A stretch of DNA of 64,000 nucleotides from Candidatus Protochlamydia amoebophila UWE25 (GTDB lineage Bacteria; Chlamydiota; Chlamydiia; Chlamydiales; Parachlamydiaceae). The notes beneath the pieces are model-generated. The model saw only the letters and a list, made by a program, of their open reading frames with translations. It was not told where the DNA came from and did no database searches. This document shows positions 1-9,605 of this stretch, piece after piece. Location of the stretch: positions 124,001 through 188,000 of the forward strand of contig NC_005861.2 of NCBI RefSeq assembly GCF_000011565.2, in the 5' to 3' direction. Position 1 is the first letter of the stretch, and every line of letters starts with the position of its first letter. Made by a program: the position numbers and the translations under genes.

Positions 1-453
1 GACTCCATATTTCTTTACATCTTTAATGCTTCTGATATGACCTTCTGAAGGGTAATTGAATTGACGTGGAAAGCTGGCAAAAAAACCTGCTCTCTGGTGA
101 GGTATTTGCCTTGCGTAAGAAACACAAGCTTCTCCGAGAAGTAAAGGACTAATTAATTTTTCTAACATACTTGCAGATGTTGGATAGGCATCTTGTGTCA
201 TCATGACTGTTATGGTTGTATTGAGAAATTGTCTGCCTTTTTCCCTCGTTAATCCATGATTAAACTCAGTTTGTGGAATAGTAAGTGTTTCAACACCCAT
301 GGCTTGCGCAATAGAGATTGTTTCATCTGTGGAAGAAGAATCAATAATGAGAATGCGTGGTTTTAGGCGAGATTGGATGAGAGGTCCTAAACAGAGAGGA
401 AGGTGTTTGGCGGCCTGAAAAGTGGGAATAACAATACCTATAGAAGGTTGCAT
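1..453 (-). CDS. Family 2 glycosyltransferase, C-terminus outside window
   Basis: The reading frame starts at ATG 451-453 and stays open to the left edge, so about 151 N-terminal residues are visible and the C-terminus is missing. It opens with IGIVIPTFQAAKHLP and continues to a nucleotide-sugar-binding segment LIIDSSSTDETISIA, the GT-A fold pattern of family 2 transferases. A later NHGLTREKGR segment resembles the NHGGTRN region of rhamnosyltransferase-like enzymes. It probably transfers a sugar in the synthesis of a surface glycan, in the cytosol or at the inner membrane. The donor and acceptor cannot be read from sequence. mreC follows 13 bases downstream in the same direction. Confidence 0.85.
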   Translation of the reverse strand, partial: MQPSIGIVIPTFQAAKHLPLCLGPLIQSRLKPRILIIDSSSTDETISIAQAMGVETLTIPQTEFNHGLTREKGRQFLNTTITVMMTQDAYPTSASMLEKLISPLLLGEACVSYARQIPHQRAGFFASFPRQFNYPSEGHIRSIKDVKKYGV

Positions 454-466
454 AAAACAAGTGTTC

Positions 467-1639
467 CTAATTAACTAAGTTTTTTATATATCCAACGGGA
501 GGGATGACGAATACTAAAGATAAACTTTCTAAATCCACACTTAAAGGAATAGCTTCAATCTCATAAAAATAATCTCCCTCTTTAAGTAAATGAATTTTAC
601 TAATTGTGGCTACTTTCAAACCTGCTGGAAAAACTCCATCCATTCCTGTTGTGACTAAAAGATCATACATTTTTAAAAGGGGAACAGCAGTACCTTCTTG
701 ATTCAAAGGTTTACCTGTTCTTAAATCTCTTCCATTACCCTCCTCGTCAGCAAAATCATAGTTAAATCCTGTTCCTTTTAAAATAAACGATTGTCCTCGT
801 ATATTTGGTCGTTTAATTCCTTGTAAATGACCTTTAGCAAGATACCAAGTCTTTTTATGAGTTTTTAAAACTGTTTTTAAATGAGATAAAAACTTAGCAA
901 TCTGATCCGAGTCTTCTTTTGAAATAATTTTAGTGTTTTTTCGTTGTAATTGAATAAAAATAGATTCAATTTGTTCAGCAAGGAATAGCTCTTGTTCACC
1001 ACCGCGAACTGCTCTTACAGAAGGGGTTAGACCTGTGTCTGTAATTAATCGAACGCGAGATTGGTGAGTTCCTACATAATCGATGACACCAACAATTGTT
1101 TGTCCTACTAACACAGGGCTGTTTTTAGCTATAATTTTATCATTTGGGGGATTATCAGATTCTCCAACATTAATCCACAAAGATTGGTTCCAAGTATCTA
1201 AAGAACGAAATATAACACGAGCAGGCTTGGTTTGGATTTGTAACTGAAGATTGGTAAAAAATTGTTGTTTAGTATGTTCTTGTTGTTTTTGTAAAGCTCG
1301 AAGCTCTTGAGGATATTCAGTAGCTAATTTATTTAATTGAAATTGTAAAGACTGCTGTTGATCTAATAGTTCGTAAAGAGTTTTTAAATCATTATTCAAC
1401 AATTGATTTGTAAGTTCAAGTTTTTGATTTTCTTCTTGGAGAGTAAAAGTTGTTTTGGAAGGCGGAGCTTCAAATGGGTGTAAAATAAAATGTTTAATAT
1501 AAAGTAATTTGTTCCACAAAGGAGCCAGGAGAGCGACGGACTCTCCTCTAAGCTTGTCAGAAATCGGTCTTGAAAGGCTTAGAGAAAAAATTAAAGCGAT
1601 AAAGATAATAAGATAGGAAATGGCAAATTTTTTGTTCAC
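467..1639 (-). CDS. mreC: Rod shape-determining protein MreC
   Basis: A 390-residue protein, longer than the usual 280-330. One membrane segment lies at about residues 6-24, then a Gln/Leu-rich coiled coil at 65-125, then the MreC beta domain. Recognisable family motifs are VLVGQTIVGVIDYVG and SRVRLITDTG near 175-203, and LLVTTGMDGVFPAGL near 328-342. MreC is a periplasmic scaffold linking MreB to peptidoglycan synthases. In Chlamydiae, which lack FtsZ, the MreB system is known to serve in division. The start is a GTG with no clear ribosome-binding site. A Lys-rich insertion around residues 230-280 accounts for the extra length. Confidence 0.88.
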   Translation of the reverse strand: MNKKFAISYLIIFIALIFSLSLSRPISDKLRGESVALLAPLWNKLLYIKHFILHPFEAPPSKTTFTLQEENQKLELTNQLLNNDLKTLYELLDQQQSLQFQLNKLATEYPQELRALQKQQEHTKQQFFTNLQLQIQTKPARVIFRSLDTWNQSLWINVGESDNPPNDKIIAKNSPVLVGQTIVGVIDYVGTHQSRVRLITDTGLTPSVRAVRGGEQELFLAEQIESIFIQLQRKNTKIISKEDSDQIAKFLSHLKTVLKTHKKTWYLAKGHLQGIKRPNIRGQSFILKGTGFNYDFADEEGNGRDLRTGKPLNQEGTAVPLLKMYDLLVTTGMDGVFPAGLKVATISKIHLLKEGDYFYEIEAIPLSVDLESLSLVFVIPPVGYIKNLVN

Positions 1640-2399
1640 TTAATATCAAAGCTCAAAAAAAAAATATATATATAAACGTTTTATAACTTTAAAAAAGATG
1701 ATTACCTTTGTTTCAACTTAATGTCTTTATCTCACCAAGTTGTGAGGGAATTCGGATTTTTTAAGGTCGAGATGAATCACATTATTTAAACTTTCGGAGA
1801 TTATTTCTTTTCAATATTTTGCGAATAACGCGGTAAAAAGTAACTCCTTTACATGTCCTTAAAAATAGCCTGAAGCCACAAGATCGCTATCTTATTATGC
1901 CTGTTGAATGTTTGGATAGTTCATTTTTGAACCAACCTTGAAGAAACACCTTTTAAGTTATTCACCAAAAAAGAAATCGTTACTTTAGTTGAATAGTTAA
2001 CAAAGATACGCAGGTTTTCTTTTACTCCGTTTAAAAAGACTAAATGCACAAGCATGAGAAAAATACATATTCTTTCTGTTTTTAAACTTGTTGCCTGATT
2101 CATAAGCTAAATTGTAGCATGGATTTATAATTATTCGAAAAACATTTCAATTCCTTTTATATCCGGTAAAAACAGGCTAAGGCACCACAAACCCAATTTG
2201 ATAAATGCAGTTTTCTATACAAAATGAGGTTGCATTCAATGCGATCATCGAAAAAACATTGGGCGAAAGAACGCATTGCTGTCCTGAATGTGAAATAAGG
2301 CTTTAAGAGATTTTAACGCAGTGCAAAATATTTTATCCTTCGGATTAGTTGGCCTGAGAATGGATTTTAGAAGCTTTCACCTGTAAGCGGGAGCCTTCA
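1640..2399. other. 760-base gap with only short open frames
   Basis: No convincing gene. The longest frames are a 60-codon minus-strand frame at 1921-2103, hydrophobic and without a ribosome-binding site, and a 33-codon plus-strand frame at 2205-2306. The latter ends in THCCPECEIRL, a Cys-x2-Cys zinc-ribbon-like pattern such as is found in some transposases and replication proteins. Many stops break all frames, so this may be decayed sequence. I cannot name a parent gene. Confidence 0.4.
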
Positions 2400-3620
2400 C
2401 TACTCCATAACAGATGAAATTGCATTGACTACATATTCAATATTTTGAGTGTTTAATCCTGCAATATTGATTCGTCCGTCGCTAGGAATATAAATAGCAA
2501 ATTCTTTCCGCAAACGATTGACTTGGGAATAATTTAATCCACAAAAACCAAATAAACCAATTTGTTGTTGCAAGTAGTTTAAATTTTTATCTTCTCCTTT
2601 GACTAACAAAGAAGCAATAAATGTTTTCCGCATTTCAACAACTCGGTCACGCATATTTTTTAATTCTATTTTCCATTCTTCGGTTAATTCTGGTGAACTC
2701 AAGATTGTAGAAACAATTCGAGCTCCTTGAAGAGGAGGATTGGAGTAATTAGCACGAATTAAAACCTTTAATTGACTAGCTATAGATGGTATTTGTTTTT
2801 GTTGAGATGTCACAACAGTCAAAAAACCTACTCGTTCCCCGTATAAACCAAAATTTTTAGAAAAAGAGTAAGCGATCAACATTTCATGGCCTTCACTAGC
2901 AAAGTACCGAATAGGTTGTGCATCGAGTTCTAAATCTTTCCCAAATCCTTGATAAGCGATATCAAAAAAAGGAATGAGTTCATGTTTTTTAATAAGCTGA
3001 GAAAGCTCTTTCCATTGTTCAAAAGTTGGATCGACCCCTGATGGATTGTGACAGCAACCATGCAGAAGGATAACGCTTCCAGTTGGCATTTGGCGGATGG
3101 CTTGGCACATCCCTGAAAAATTTAATTTGTATGCATTAAAATCGAAGTAAGGATAGGAATCAATTTTTAAACCTGTTTTTTCAAAAACCTGTTTGTGGTT
3201 TGGCCACGATGGTTGAGAAATAAAAATTTTTTGGCAAGTAAGCTTATTTAAAAACTCTCCTCCTAATCTTAAAGCGCTTGTTCCTCCAACGGTTTGAACA
3301 GCAAAAAATTTTTTATTGGTAAACAAAGCGTGGTCTGAACCAAATAACAGCTCTAAAGAATTTTTTAGGAAAACACTATTTCCCTCTATCGGTTGATAAT
3401 CTTTATTGAGATGTTTTTGAAGCAGATCAATTTCTGCTTTTCGGACACTGGTGAAAACTAGCGAATGCCCATCTGCAGTTTTATAAGTTCCTGCACTCAA
3501 ATTAATTTTTTGAGGATTTTGATCAAGAGAGAAGTCTATAGAAAGATTTAAAATTGGGTCTGGTGGCAAAAGAGAAATATTATTAAAAAAAGGCATGGGA
3601 TCCCTTATCTCAAATGACAT
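2400..3620 (-). CDS. tyrB: Aspartate/aromatic amino acid aminotransferase (class I)
   Basis: A 406-residue fold-type I aminotransferase that moves an amino group between aspartate or aromatic amino acids and 2-oxo acids using pyridoxal phosphate. The PLP lysine is K255 in YSFSKNFGLYGERVG. D220 in FFDIAYQGF and the HGCCHNPSG segment near 187-195 are the expected cofactor contacts, and the length is normal for the family. Aspartate versus aromatic preference cannot be told from sequence; the chlamydial relatives are annotated tyrB. The start ATG has only a weak ribosome-binding site. Its downstream neighbour on the same strand, across a 760-base gap, is mreC. Confidence 0.93.
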   Translation of the reverse strand: MSFEIRDPMPFFNNISLLPPDPILNLSIDFSLDQNPQKINLSAGTYKTADGHSLVFTSVRKAEIDLLQKHLNKDYQPIEGNSVFLKNSLELLFGSDHALFTNKKFFAVQTVGGTSALRLGGEFLNKLTCQKIFISQPSWPNHKQVFEKTGLKIDSYPYFDFNAYKLNFSGMCQAIRQMPTGSVILLHGCCHNPSGVDPTFEQWKELSQLIKKHELIPFFDIAYQGFGKDLELDAQPIRYFASEGHEMLIAYSFSKNFGLYGERVGFLTVVTSQQKQIPSIASQLKVLIRANYSNPPLQGARIVSTILSSPELTEEWKIELKNMRDRVVEMRKTFIASLLVKGEDKNLNYLQQQIGLFGFCGLNYSQVNRLRKEFAIYIPSDGRINIAGLNTQNIEYVVNAISSVME

Positions 3621-3767
3621 AATAAAGCTATGTCAATTGTTTATCTAAATGTCTAATTACTTCGAATGCAGAACTTTCCTGAATTTTTTAAAAACCTTTA
3701 TTATACAAGAGCTTTAACATATCGGATGAATAAAGAATATTGAAAAAATGGAATTTCATTGCAAACT

Positions 3768-4244
3768 TTAGTCAAATCGATATGAAATTCGTGGAGGAAA
3801 AAAAGTGATAAAATAGAGGCCATCCATCACATTTTTGATTTTTTCAAAAGTTCTTAATTGAATGTCATATTGAGGGGAGAGAGCAGGCAAAAATTTGCGG
3901 CCATAAAAATCATAAGCGAAAGTTATTTTTCCCCATGTATGACTTTCCAATTTCGCACGCAAAAAATTAAAAGCACCAGGCTTGGCGTACAACAAACTTA
4001 AGGACATGGTCTGTTGATAAATACCTAAATAATTTGAGTGTATTCAATTTAATTGACTACCAGCCTTTCCAATAGAAAAAAGGGCAAACCCTAAGATTAT
4101 TTGAGCAATGCCATATCGAGAACGATAAGTCGTGGACCATTGATGAAGCTTAGGAAATGTTTGCTGAGGCAAATATCCAATTCAATTAAAAGTCTTGTCA
4201 GTTAATGTAAAAAATGAATTTAAATGAGAAATTACTGTCGACAT
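3768..4244 (-). pseudogene. Decayed gene, one frame interrupted by two TGA codons
   Basis: A single reading frame of 159 codons runs from ATG 4242-4244 to the stop at 3768, broken only by TGA at 4182-4184 (codon 21) and TGA at 4044-4046 (codon 67). The piece between the stops contains KLHQWSTTYRSRYGIAQIIL then GFALFSIGKAG, and the last piece is 79 codons starting at ATG 4005-4007. All three pieces read like protein and share one frame. A TGG-to-TGA change at each site would explain the breaks, giving Trp at both. The parent protein is not recognised. An alternative is that only the last 79 codons are used. Confidence 0.6.
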
Positions 4245-4338
4245 GCTAGATATAATTTCATTGCATTATGAATAATGTAATTTGTTTTAAAACCAATTGC
4301 GATATAAAGGCTGACTCAAATGAAGAATAATTATTTAT

Positions 4339-4367
4339 TTGATCAAAAAAAACAAGATCATTACCAT
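4339..4367 (+). promoter_or_regulatory. Likely sigma-70-type promoter of the tRNA gene
   Basis: TTGATC at 4339-4344 and TACCAT at 4362-4367, spaced by 17 bases, lie about 13 bases ahead of the mature tRNA 5' end. Each box matches the consensus at four of six positions. The position relative to the tRNA is the main support. Confidence 0.4.
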
Positions 4368-4379
4368 TGCTTTTCTTTT

Positions 4380-4452
4380 GGGGCGTTAGCTCAGTTGGTA
4401 GAGCGCAACAATGGCATTGTTGAGGTCAACGGTTCGACTCCGTTACGCTCCA
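4380..4452 (+). tRNA. tRNA-Ala (anticodon GGC)
   Basis: A 73-base cloverleaf. Acceptor GGGGCGT pairs with ACGCTCC (one G-T wobble). The D-arm contains AGCTCAGTTGGTAGAGC. The anticodon stem CAACA/TGTTG encloses the loop ATGGCAT with anticodon GGC, and the T-arm contains GGTTCGACTCC. The discriminator base is A and CCA is not encoded. GGC reads GCC/GCU alanine codons. It stands alone and is convergent with topA, whose stop is 29 bases away. Confidence 0.95.
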
Positions 4453-4481
4453 ACTTCTTGTTTTCTTTTTCTGGCATTTAA

Positions 4482-7085
4482 TTATTTTTTGAGATGAGCG
4501 CTTAATAAAGTAGCCATTTTAAACATGTCTACAGGTTGTGTTGTTCCAAAAACTTGCGAAAGCTTGGCATCTGGTATAATTAGCCGTTTATTGTTTGTAT
4601 CTTGAAGTTGGTGTGTTTTAATATAATCCCAAACTTTTTTCGTCATGTCGCCACGGGTTATTTCTGAAACCTCTATAATCCCTCTTAATTCAGGAGAAAC
4701 TTGATAAACAGGCATTTGCCTTACTTTCTTTGGTTTATCGGGGGTCGATTTGATTTTTTTAGTCGCTTTTGAAGCGTTAGCTTTTGCAGTTTTCTTTGTT
4801 TTTTCTTTAGTAGCTGTTTTAGCTGCAGCTTTTTTTCCTTTTTTCTCGTAGGGTGTGCGCGGATGATTGGGATATTTATTTTCTACCTGCTCTAAATTAT
4901 TAACAATGACATCACATTCGGGGAAAGTCGAGCAAGAATAAAAAATTTTACCAAAACGAGATTTTCGAGCTACCATATGGCCGGGGCATTCGATAGCTGG
5001 GCAAGAAGGAAGATCTTGCTGCGATAGCGCTTCCTCACCTTTTTTAGGAATATTGATAATACCTTTGCATTCAGGATACTTTGTACAACCTAAAAATGCT
5101 CCGTAACGTCCGTGTCTAATTTTCATTTCAGAGTTACAATTAGGGCAAGGCTGCTCCCAATCAAAGTCAGTAGCATAATCTTCTTTATTAAATGTAATTT
5201 CTTCCACAGGGGAAGAATAATCACATTCAGGATAACGAGAACATCCAAAGAAATACTTAGAACGAGCCCAAACTTTTTGTAGCTTGCCAATTTTACATTT
5301 CGGGCAATCAATTTCGGTCATGACTTTAGGAACAAATGCTTCTTTAAGAGCTATTTCCAAAGTGGGGTTAAATTGTTCCCAAAAATCTCGAATAAGGGTT
5401 TTCCAATCTTTCATATTTTCGGCTACACGCTCTAAATCGTCTTCCATAGCTGCGGTAAAGCCAATATTCATGATTTTTTGAAAACTAGTTTCTAACATTT
5501 GAGCAATAATTTGACCGAGTTCCGTGGGTTTGAGCCTTCCGTTTTCTTTAACCGTATAATCCCGACTTTGAATTTTATTCATAATTGCAGCGTAAGTCGA
5601 TGGTCTTCCAATACCCGATTTTTCTAGTTCTTTTACTAAAGAAGCTTCTGTAAAACGAGGCGGAGGTCTTGTGAAAGCTTGCTCGGAAGTTAATTCTTGC
5701 AGGAAAAGCGTTTGTCCTTCTTCCAGTTTAGGCAACATTCGATTTTCATCATCTTTTTCGTCGTCATCATTTTTTTCTTCATAAACAGCTAAAAAGCCCT
5801 GAAATTTGATAATCGAACCTGTCGCTCTGAGTAAAATTCCTTCACCAGCTAAAATATCAGCTGAAACAGTATCGTAGATAGCAGCGACCATTTGAGAAGC
5901 TAAAAATCGTCGCCAAATCAATTGGTACAATGAAAATTGTTCTTTAGTTAGGTATGGCTGAACTTTTTCAGGTGTATTTTGCAAACTGGCAGGCCTGATT
6001 GCTTCGTGAGCATCTTGCGCGCTTTTTTGAGTACTGTATTGTTTAGGATCCGATGGAATAAAATCGCTACCATATTGCTTTTTTATGAATTCGCGCGCTT
6101 CTTGAACGGCCTCTGGAGAAATGCGAACTGAGTCTGTACGCATATAAGTGATTAAACCTTCTGGTCCGTCAGATCCAAGATCAACACCTTCATAAAGCCC
6201 TTGAGCAATGTTCATCGTACGAGCGGAAGAAAAACCGTGGTGTCGGCTAGCTTCTTGCTGAAGAGTAGAAGTGATAAAAGGAGGAACTGGAAAACGTCGT
6301 TTTTCTTTACGTTCAACTTTTTTGACCTGATAAGGACCGGGTTTCATCCGTTTTAAAATCGCGTCAGCTGCTTCTTTATTGTTAATAATTGTAATCTCTT
6401 TTCCTTCAATGGGTTCTTTCTCAAATCGTTTTCCATCGACAGAGTACAATGCAGCTCGAAAAAGGCGATCTTCTTGATTAGTTTTTAAAATGGCTCCGAT
6501 ATTCCAATATTCGATAGGTTTAAAAGCTTCAATTTCTTTTTCACGATCCACCACTAACTTTAAAGCAACAGACTGAACCCTTCCAGCCGATAAGAAGTTT
6601 TCTCGCCCTCGTTGAATTCGTCTATTGAGTAAAGGGGAAATTTTATATCCCACAATGCGATCTAATAATCGTCTCGCTTGTTGGGCATTTACTAAGGCAA
6701 TATCAATTTCTCTAGGATTTTCCAATGCCTTAACAACAGCATCTTTTGTAATAGAATTGAAAGAGACTCTTTTAATATTTGTATTAGGAGGAAGAACTTG
6801 AGTAATGTGCCAAGCAATAGCTTCTCCTTCTCTATCAGGATCTGGAGAAAGGTAAACGACATCACACTGTTTAGCTGCTTTTAAAAGCTTTGAAATGACT
6901 TCTTCTTTGTTAGGCATAATCGTATATTTAGGTTCGAAGTCATTCTCAATATCGATTCCAAATTCTCTTTCAGGTAAATCGCGAACATGGCCGATCGACG
7001 ACTCAAAAATAAAATTTGTGCCAAGAAATTTTTTCAACGTTTTAATTTTAGCGGGTGATTCGACGATAATCAGCGCTTTACCCAT
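4482..7085 (-). CDS. topA: DNA topoisomerase I with C-terminal SWIB domain
   Basis: An 867-residue type IA topoisomerase that relaxes negatively supercoiled DNA by cutting and passing one strand. The Toprim domain shows E9 (IIVESPAKI) and the DxDxE signature DPDREGE at 82-88. The catalytic tyrosine is Y314 in GLITYMRTDS. Zinc ribbons follow, with CPKC, CPNC and further Cys pairs between about 600 and 710. A Lys/Ala-rich linker resembling histone H1 tails (about 735-785) leads to a final 80-residue SWIB/MDM2-like domain, a fold otherwise typical of eukaryotic chromatin remodellers. The fusion is known in Chlamydiae. GGAG precedes the ATG by about 8 bases. Confidence 0.97.
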   Translation of the reverse strand: MGKALIIVESPAKIKTLKKFLGTNFIFESSIGHVRDLPEREFGIDIENDFEPKYTIMPNKEEVISKLLKAAKQCDVVYLSPDPDREGEAIAWHITQVLPPNTNIKRVSFNSITKDAVVKALENPREIDIALVNAQQARRLLDRIVGYKISPLLNRRIQRGRENFLSAGRVQSVALKLVVDREKEIEAFKPIEYWNIGAILKTNQEDRLFRAALYSVDGKRFEKEPIEGKEITIINNKEAADAILKRMKPGPYQVKKVERKEKRRFPVPPFITSTLQQEASRHHGFSSARTMNIAQGLYEGVDLGSDGPEGLITYMRTDSVRISPEAVQEAREFIKKQYGSDFIPSDPKQYSTQKSAQDAHEAIRPASLQNTPEKVQPYLTKEQFSLYQLIWRRFLASQMVAAIYDTVSADILAGEGILLRATGSIIKFQGFLAVYEEKNDDDEKDDENRMLPKLEEGQTLFLQELTSEQAFTRPPPRFTEASLVKELEKSGIGRPSTYAAIMNKIQSRDYTVKENGRLKPTELGQIIAQMLETSFQKIMNIGFTAAMEDDLERVAENMKDWKTLIRDFWEQFNPTLEIALKEAFVPKVMTEIDCPKCKIGKLQKVWARSKYFFGCSRYPECDYSSPVEEITFNKEDYATDFDWEQPCPNCNSEMKIRHGRYGAFLGCTKYPECKGIINIPKKGEEALSQQDLPSCPAIECPGHMVARKSRFGKIFYSCSTFPECDVIVNNLEQVENKYPNHPRTPYEKKGKKAAAKTATKEKTKKTAKANASKATKKIKSTPDKPKKVRQMPVYQVSPELRGIIEVSEITRGDMTKKVWDYIKTHQLQDTNNKRLIIPDAKLSQVFGTTQPVDMFKMATLLSAHLKK

Positions 7086-7166
7086 GTTGTCATAACTCCG
7101 TGATTGAAGAGCATATGTTAAATTTTATTGTAAAACTAAAGCTCTCTTTGATGTCTCTTCATTCTA

Positions 7167-8258
7167 TTAAATTTTTTTATAAAATTTACCAGGAAATTCT
7201 TTAATTATTTTTTTTAAGACCAAACTCATTAGCAAGCTATTAACTTGTTGAATAGGGAGTTGAGCTCGTTTAACAATTTCTTCTATAGATAATTCTTCGA
7301 CTGGCAATTTTTGTAGTAAATGGATCTCTTCTTGTTGTAAATGCACCAGATCTAAATGTTTTTGTTCAATTGGCGTTGTAAAACAGAAGGTATCAAGACA
7401 TTGTACTATATCTTCGATATTTTCAACTAATATTGCTTTTTTGTTTTTAATTAGGGCATGATTTCCTCGAAAATTTACTTGGTCAGCTCTTCCAGGTAAA
7501 GCCCAGATATGTTTTTTTTGTTCAAGAGCATTTTCAATTGTGAGGATTGCTCCACTTTTTTGAGGAGCTTCTATCAACAGTGTGCCTAAACTCATTCCAC
7601 TCACTAAACGATTTCGTTTAGGAAAATGACTGCGGTGAGGAGGTGTTGACATGGAAAATTCAGAAATAACAGCTCCTTTTTTTGCTATTTGATCAGCTAA
7701 ATAATGATTTTCTTGAGGATAAATATTTGCTAATCCCGAACCGATAATGGCTAATGTTCTACCTCCAGCTTCTAAAGCTCCTATGTGTGCAGCTGTATCA
7801 ATTCCTCTGGCTAAGCCGCTTACGATTGTAAAGCCTGCTTGGGCAAGCTCGTAACTAAGTTTTTTTGCCATTTCCAATCCATACAGAGTGGCTTGTCTAG
7901 TCCCAATGATAGTTATACTTTGATTATCTTGAGGCTTTAATTCTCCTTTTAGGTATAAAAGTGGGGGATGATCAGGAATATTTTGTAATTGCTTGGGGTA
8001 AGAAGGATCTTTAAAAGAAATAAGATGCGTGTGGAATTTTTCTACTAATTGAAGATTAGCAAAATGTTTTTTAGACCGGATGTGTTCTTGCCATTGATCT
8101 AAAATTTTTTGTTTAAATCCGGGTAAATGGCTCAGTTCCGTTATTGAAGCAGAAAGAGCCTTTTTTGCAGAACCAAAATAGTCTACTAAAAAACGCACTT
8201 TGACAGGTCCAATTAACGGCATATCCGTCAAAATCATTAAGGCTTCTAATTCTTCCAA
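7167..8258 (-). CDS. dprA: DNA processing protein DprA/Smf
   Basis: A 363-residue protein with the DprA order: an N-terminal helix-hairpin-helix-like region, a Rossmann core and a C-terminal winged helix. The core shows TIIGTRQATLYG near 115, FTIVSGLARGIDTAAH near 143-158, IIGSGLANIYP near 170 and KRNRLVSGMS near 214. In naturally transformable bacteria DprA binds incoming single strands and loads RecA. The first codon may be TTG at 8256-8258, three bases after GAGGGA, or ATG seven codons later. topA follows 81 bases downstream on the same strand. Its role in an intracellular bacterium is inference. Confidence 0.93.
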   Translation of the reverse strand: MEELEALMILTDMPLIGPVKVRFLVDYFGSAKKALSASITELSHLPGFKQKILDQWQEHIRSKKHFANLQLVEKFHTHLISFKDPSYPKQLQNIPDHPPLLYLKGELKPQDNQSITIIGTRQATLYGLEMAKKLSYELAQAGFTIVSGLARGIDTAAHIGALEAGGRTLAIIGSGLANIYPQENHYLADQIAKKGAVISEFSMSTPPHRSHFPKRNRLVSGMSLGTLLIEAPQKSGAILTIENALEQKKHIWALPGRADQVNFRGNHALIKNKKAILVENIEDIVQCLDTFCFTTPIEQKHLDLVHLQQEEIHLLQKLPVEELSIEEIVKRAQLPIQQVNSLLMSLVLKKIIKEFPGKFYKKI

Positions 8259-8396
8259 ATTCCCTCAATATTCTTCATACATTGCCACTATTTTTAAAAT
8301 GAAAAATTAGATTGTTTTGAAAATAGAAATTGAAAAATCTTTATGTGTTAAGACTAGTTCTTTCTTTTTTTCTTTAAAAATTTCGAAAAAATTCTA

Positions 8397-9455
8397 TTAT
8401 TTTGTCATTTTTGTTGACAGAGTATTTTTTATTAAATGAGGGTCTACATCAAAAATTTGTGTCACTTTACCAACTTTTTCAGGCAGAATGAGATTAATAG
8501 AACCATTTCGTCCCTTTTTATCTTTTGCCATTAAATAAGTGAAACGTGTAAGCGGAAAATGAGGTAAATGAATAGGTAATTGAGCTTGTTGACAAAGTGC
8601 ATCTTGCCTTTGCATAGTTTCTTGCGTTGTTAAACCCATTTGACAACTTAAATAAGCAGCGCAGCTCATTCCAATAGAAACTGCTTCCCCATGTAAATAT
8701 TGATAACGGCTCATCATTTCAATTACATGACCAAATGTATGGCCGTAGTTCAGCTGGGCTCTTATTCCCAAATCTTTAAAATCAGCTTCAACATATTTTT
8801 TTTTAATTGCACATGATTGTTGAATGATAATCTCGAGTAATCCTTCATCTCTTTGTTCTATAAGGGACCAAGAATTTTCAAGAAATTCAAAAAGTGAGGG
8901 TGAGGCAATCATTCCATATTTAATAATTTCTGCAAAACCTGCTTGATAATGCTTTTTTGAAAGTGTTTTTAAAGTAAAAGGATCTATTAAAATTTTTTTA
9001 GGTAGATGGAATGATCCTATAATATTTTTAGATTTACTTGTGTTAATTCCTGTTTTTCCACCGATACTAGCATCAACCATGGCAAGAAGGGTAGTTGGAA
9101 GATAAATCGTATCGATTCCTCTCATATAGCAAGAGGCTACAAATCCCGCTAAATCACAGATAACACCGCCTCCTAAAGCGACCACAAGAGAATATCGATC
9201 TAGTTGGTGTTTGATAAAATGTCGCCAGCATCTTGTTGTTTGTTTTAAGCTTTTACTCGTTTCACCTTCAGGGATCAGTAAAACGGAAAAATTCCAGCTG
9301 AGCTTAAACAACTGCTCCGTTATTTTCTGCTCATACATTACCCATAACTGAGGATGAGTTATGATGACAACTTTTGAGTAAGATAAAGACTCTAAATAGT
9401 ATTTTAAATCATCTAAACAATGGCTTTGAATGACATAGTTTGATGAGTTTAACAT
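8397..9455 (-). CDS. aroB: 3-dehydroquinate synthase
   Basis: A 352-residue enzyme converting DAHP to 3-dehydroquinate in the shikimate pathway, using NAD and zinc. The NAD-binding glycine motif [16 protein letters not shown] spans about residues 93-108, followed by [20 protein letters not shown]. The metal and substrate region has AEIIKYGMI and later [11 protein letters not shown] with its two histidines. Length is standard. TAAGG precedes the ATG by 5 bases. Other shikimate genes are not in the window. Confidence 0.96.
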
Positions 9456-9560
9456 ATTAACCTTACGTTTCGAATTTATTTAATTGAAAATCAAAAACTT
9501 CGTTAAATTTTTTTTTGCTAAGAATTTGAATGTAGATTGATAATTCTACAAAATTAATGA

Positions 9561-9593
9561 TAAAAAAGAAGCGGCTAATCATCGATTAGCCGC
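9561..9593 (-). terminator. Rho-independent terminator
   Basis: A perfect 10-base stem GCGGCTAATC/GATTAGCCGC (9571-9580 with 9584-9593) with a 3-base loop. On the minus strand it is followed by a T-rich tract TTCTTTTTTA. It sits 13 bases beyond the stop of the minus-strand frame ending at 9606, so it terminates transcription arriving from there. Confidence 0.8.
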
Positions 9594-9605
9594 AAGTTTT
9601 CTTTA

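Noticed and set aside
1921-2103. 60-codon hydrophobic minus-strand frame
   Set aside because: No family, no ribosome-binding site, region full of stops; mentioned only within the gap entry.
3768-4244. Selenocysteine or reassigned TGA as explanation for the two internal stops
   Set aside because: Other genes here end normally at TGA (for example oppB and glgP), and no selenocysteine hairpin was evident; decay is simpler.
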